Assembly: GCA_964571335.1 (NCBI GenBank)
Contig: CAZNAM010000002.1
Span: forward strand, 1 to 25,906
Source of the DNA: JAFCDQ01 sp964571335
Lineage (GTDB): Archaea; Nanobdellota; Nanobdellia; Woesearchaeales; ARS49
Reading direction: 5' to 3'
Length of the DNA stretch: 25,906 nt
The notes beneath the pieces were generated by a model that saw only the letters and a program-made list of their open reading frames with translations, was not told the origin of the DNA and ran no database searches. Positions 23,896 through 25,906 of this stretch are shown in pieces. Position 1 is the stretch's first letter. Each line of letters begins with the position of its first letter. The position numbers were made by a program, and so were the translations under genes.

Positions 23896-23917
23896 ACTTT
23901 AAAAAGTTTTTTATATT
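23896..23917. promoter_or_regulatory. Shared divergent promoter of pilin and HIT operons
   Basis: On the minus strand CTTTTTAAAG (23897-23906) lies about 36-45 bases before the pilin ATG, giving a short leader with the GAGGT site. On the plus strand TTTTTTATATT (23907-23917) is centred about 26 bases before ATG 23938, giving a leaderless HIT message. The two TATA elements abut, so the two promoters may compete. Confidence 0.5.
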
Positions 23918-23937
23918 GTAGTTCAAAGAATAAAAAT

Positions 23938-24510
23938 ATGGAGCAAAATGCAGAACAAATAAGACAACAATGCATATTTTGCCAAATAGCAGATGGTAGA
24001 GTAAATGCAAAAAAAGTATATGAAGATAATAAATTCATAGGTGTTCTAGACATAAATCCTGCAAATCCAGGACATATTTTGCTTATTCCAAAAGAACATA
24101 TTTCTATAATGCCTCAAATGGACGATGAATTAATCAAAAAAATGGGAATGGTGAGTAAGAAATTAAGCCAGGCATTATTAAGAGCATTACATGTGCAAGG
24201 AACAACTATTTTTGAAGCAAACGGCAGTGCGGCAGGACAAAGAGCACCACATTTTATGATACATATAATTCCAAGACTAGAACAAGATAATGTCGGATTA
24301 ATTCCTGAAATGAAAAAATTAAATGATGAAGAAATAAAACAAGTAGAACAAGCAATATATGAACCCTTGAAAAAAACATTAGGAACTGCAATAAAACCCA
24401 AAGAAGCTCCAAAACAAGAGCTAAAAAAAGAACTTGTTCAAAAAACTAGTGCAGGACAAAGTGCTATAAATCCTGAATTAGATTCAATATCAAACTTTTT
24501 AACAAAATGA
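23938..24510 (+). CDS. HIT-domain protein lacking the nucleophile histidine, copy 1
   Basis: This 190-aa protein has the full HIT fold: C12 and C15 (CIFC) for zinc, DINPANPGHILLIPKEH (38-54), ANGSAAGQ (94-101) and the terminal motif PHFMIHIIPR (104-113). The family motif is HxHxHxx and its middle His is the nucleotidylated nucleophile. Here that residue is M107, while H105 and H109 are kept. It is therefore probably unable to act as a normal nucleotide hydrolase or transferase, though it may still bind nucleotides. A charged C-terminal tail of about 50 residues follows. The gene overlaps the second HIT gene by ATGA. Confidence 0.95.
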   Translation: MEQNAEQIRQQCIFCQIADGRVNAKKVYEDNKFIGVLDINPANPGHILLIPKEHISIMPQMDDELIKKMGMVSKKLSQALLRALHVQGTTIFEANGSAAGQRAPHFMIHIIPRLEQDNVGLIPEMKKLNDEEIKQVEQAIYEPLKKTLGTAIKPKEAPKQELKKELVQKTSAGQSAINPELDSISNFLTK

Positions 24511-25034
24511 CATGTGAAATTTGTGAAAGGATAAAGAACAAACAAAATATTGTTTATGAAGAAAAGAATGTAATAATTTTTGTTCCAAAAGAAGCAATAA
24601 TACAAGGACACTTAGTAATTGTTCCAAAACAACATTTTCCCATAATGGAATCAATACCTGATGAAATTATTGAAGAAATGTATTTTGTAGCAAATAAAGC
24701 AGGAATAGCATTATTTGAAGCATTAGGAATACAAGGAACAAATCTTTTGATACAAAATGGAACAGCTGCCGGACAAGAACATCCTCATGTTATGTTAAAT
24801 ATAATACCAAGAAAAGAAAATGATGAAATCAATCTACAATGGACTCCAAAACAAATGAATGAAGAAGAAATGGCAACCTTAGAATTGCAGATAAAAGAAC
24901 AGTTAGAGAAAAAAGAAACTGAAATGGATATTGATGAAGACATTGAAGAAAAAAATATTTCTGATTCTGAAGAGAAAAAGTTAGAGAAAAAAGAAGAAAG
25001 TCCAAAAATAAAAATCCTAACAAGAATTCCATGA
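24507..25034 (+). CDS. HIT-domain protein with degraded active site, copy 2
   Basis: This 175-aa protein is a paralogue of the preceding one. It has the Cys pair C3/C6 (TCEIC), GHLVIVPKQH (34-43), NGTAAGQEHPH (84-94) and the motif HVMLNIIPR. Against HxHxHxx, the middle His is M96 and the third is N98, so only the first His (H94) remains. The aspartate-containing part before GHLVIVP is also altered (VPKEAIIQGH). Catalysis by the known HIT mechanism is unlikely. Residues 120-175 are an acidic and Lys-rich tail with no fold that I can see. The ATGA overlap with copy 1 suggests equal expression and perhaps a heterodimer, since HIT proteins are usually dimers. Confidence 0.94.
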   Translation: MTCEICERIKNKQNIVYEEKNVIIFVPKEAIIQGHLVIVPKQHFPIMESIPDEIIEEMYFVANKAGIALFEALGIQGTNLLIQNGTAAGQEHPHVMLNIIPRKENDEINLQWTPKQMNEEEMATLELQIKEQLEKKETEMDIDEDIEEKNISDSEEKKLEKKEESPKIKILTRIP

Positions 25035-25062
25035 ATTTTTTTATATAAAATTATTAATTTTT
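25035..25062. terminator. AT-rich spacer between convergent genes, likely terminator
   Basis: Seven T just after the HIT stop and further T-runs suit termination of the plus-strand message. A-runs in the same strand (TATAAAATTATTAA, TTAAAA) give short T-runs on the other strand for the convergent operon. Confidence 0.45.
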
Positions 25063-25063
25063 A

Positions 25064-25159
25064 TTAAAACATGTGCATTTTAAGTGTTCTAAAAACAATA
25101 GTGACTACTGCAAACATAGCCAAAAGTGCAACCATCACCAAAAAGTCATTTATTAACAT
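25064..25159 (-). CDS. 31-codon single-TM micropeptide
   Basis: From ATG 25159 the minus strand encodes MLINDFLVMVALLAMFAVV and then TIVFRTLKMHMF, followed by TAA. Residues 5-23 form one hydrophobic helix, followed by a basic end (RTLK) that would face the cytoplasm. Its ATG comes 1 base after the stop of the surface-protein gene (TAAAATG), a spacing typical of coupled translation. A chance frame of this length is easy to obtain in AT-rich DNA, but the unbroken TM pattern together with the coupling makes a real small gene plausible. Function unknown; it may assist or regulate the preceding membrane protein. Confidence 0.5.
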   Translation of the reverse strand: MLINDFLVMVALLAMFAVVTIVFRTLKMHMF

Positions 25160-25160
25160 T

Positions 25161-25906
25161 TTATTTATTCAATAACATAAATTCTTTTTTTAATCTTTCT
25201 AATTCTTTTTCATGTCTTCTTAAACTATTTCTTTTTTTAATCAATTTTCTTAAAATCATATTAATAAAAAATAACAAGACTAATCCTGCAAGAATGAAAA
25301 TTATTATTTTTATAATATTTTCAACTTTTTCACTTTTTAAAGCATTTTCATAAAATGTCGCCATACCAACAGCAGTTTTTACTTTTAATTTTTCGGGTTT
25401 TGTTAAATTATCATAACCTACAAGATTCTCTACATTGATTTGCTGAACATTTTTTTCAGGTTCTTTATAACTGAACAAGTTTAGAGGAATATCAAAAGGT
25501 CTGTTCATAGAACAAATACTGCAAGTTTTCTCAGTGCTTCCTGCAAGTTTACTTACAATTTTAAAGTCAAACTTATATTCTCCTTCTTTTGAAGGCATGA
25601 AACTTGCTTTTCCATTTACAACTTTTAAACTAGTAATATAAAACCATTTGTCATTTTTATTTATGCTAACAATTAAATCACCATTAACAGGACTGTCTAA
25701 CTGAATTGTTGAAGTTTCTCTTAAACATAATTTATCAATAAAAATGCCATAACTTATTCCTGAAGAACCACCACCTCCGCCACCACCAGTTCCACCAGTA
25801 GCGGGAGGGGTAGGAGGAGTGCTTGAGATAATTAATGATCTTGTTTCATTACTGCTGTTGCTATTTCCTGCTTCATCAATACAACTAACATTCCATAAAT
25901 AAGTAC
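25161..25906 (-). CDS. Membrane-anchored surface protein with Gly linker, 5' partial
   Basis: The frame is open to the right edge, so at least 248 residues are visible and the start lies outside; ATG 25598 is only an internal Met. Reading from the edge there is the end of an Ig-like domain (YLWNVSCIDEAGNSNSSNE), a Pro/Thr then Gly-rich linker (STPPTPPATGGTGGGGGGSSG, about 25815-25755), a beta-rich domain with LCLRETSTIQLDSPVNGDL, a CSIC pair near 25515, one TM helix (about 25319-25248) and a basic coiled cytoplasmic tail. This is the layout of a C-terminally anchored archaeal surface protein. The Ig end resembles the Ig-like modules in the giant gene in type, not in close sequence. Confidence 0.85.
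   Translation of the reverse strand, partial: TYLWNVSCIDEAGNSNSSNETRSLIISSTPPTPPATGGTGGGGGGGSSGISYGIFIDKLCLRETSTIQLDSPVNGDLIVSINKNDKWFYITSLKVVNGKASFMPSKEGEYKFDFKIVSKLAGSTEKTCSICSMNRPFDIPLNLFSYKEPEKNVQQINVENLVGYDNLTKPEKLKVKTAVGMATFYENALKSEKVENIIKIIIFILAGLVLLFFINMILRKLIKKRNSLRRHEKELERLKKEFMLLNK

Noticed and set aside
25596..25598. ATG at 25598 as the start of the right-edge surface protein
   Set aside because: The frame continues without stop to the right end through a Gly linker and an Ig-like segment, so this Met is internal.
1..25906. tRNA, rRNA, CRISPR array, insertion sequence or attachment site
   Set aside because: No cloverleaf or T-loop pattern, no regularly spaced direct repeats with unique spacers, no transposase or integrase motif and no terminal inverted repeats were seen.

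Overview
The window is AT-rich archaeal chromosome (roughly 30% G+C by eye). The archaeal assignment rests on two TFIIB-type transcription factors, a NOG1-type GTPase, class III (prepilin) signal peptides, AGGTGA-type ribosome binding sites and TATA boxes lying 24-32 bases upstream of leaderless start codons. Small spacers and the N-terminal signature MRKGQITIF suggest a DPANN archaeon of the Woesearchaeota/Pacearchaeota kind. That lineage is an inference from family memory.

Layout. (1) 1-11805, plus strand: five tightly packed genes for exported or membrane proteins: a Tyr/Pro-repeat coiled-coil protein cut by the left edge, an 8-TM protein, a 662-aa pilin-like protein with a large ectodomain, a 2163-aa Ig-like/Cys-rich/coiled-coil giant, and a 201-aa exported protein. 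(2) 11802-12404, minus: histidine phosphatase, convergent with a shared TTAA stop. (3) 12581-15798, plus: subtilase operon: a subtilisin-like protease without signal peptide, an 83-aa protein that looks like a free-standing subtilisin propeptide (I9) domain, a one-TM protein and an all-helical protein, all overlapping. (4) 15799-16045: the largest gap (247 b), with a T-rich terminator, a TATA-like element and an antitoxin-like C-terminal fragment. (5) 16046-17881, minus: two tandem, very similar TFB genes. (6) 17963-19952, minus: NOG1-like GTPase and a Na+/Ca2+-exchanger-like antiporter. (7) 20084-20977, plus: Lys/Glu-rich single-TM protein. (8) 21014-21937, minus: eukaryotic-like Ser/Thr kinase. 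(9) 21980-23861, minus: small pilin, a fusion of a HemK2/Mtq2-like methyltransferase with a Bud32/RIO-like kinase, and a 2-TM protein. (10) 23938-25034, plus: two overlapping HIT-domain genes, both lacking the middle (nucleophile) histidine. (11) 25064-25906, minus: a surface protein cut by the right edge, followed after 1 base by a 31-codon membrane peptide gene.

The best candidates for undescribed systems are the surface cluster at 1-11805 and the subtilase operon at 12581-15798. Several starts were moved: GTG codons at 14713 and 17890 are parts of ribosome binding sites, the TTG at 20060 overlaps a TATA box, and the reading frames at both window edges are open to the ends. I saw no tRNA, rRNA, CRISPR array, insertion sequence or attachment site.
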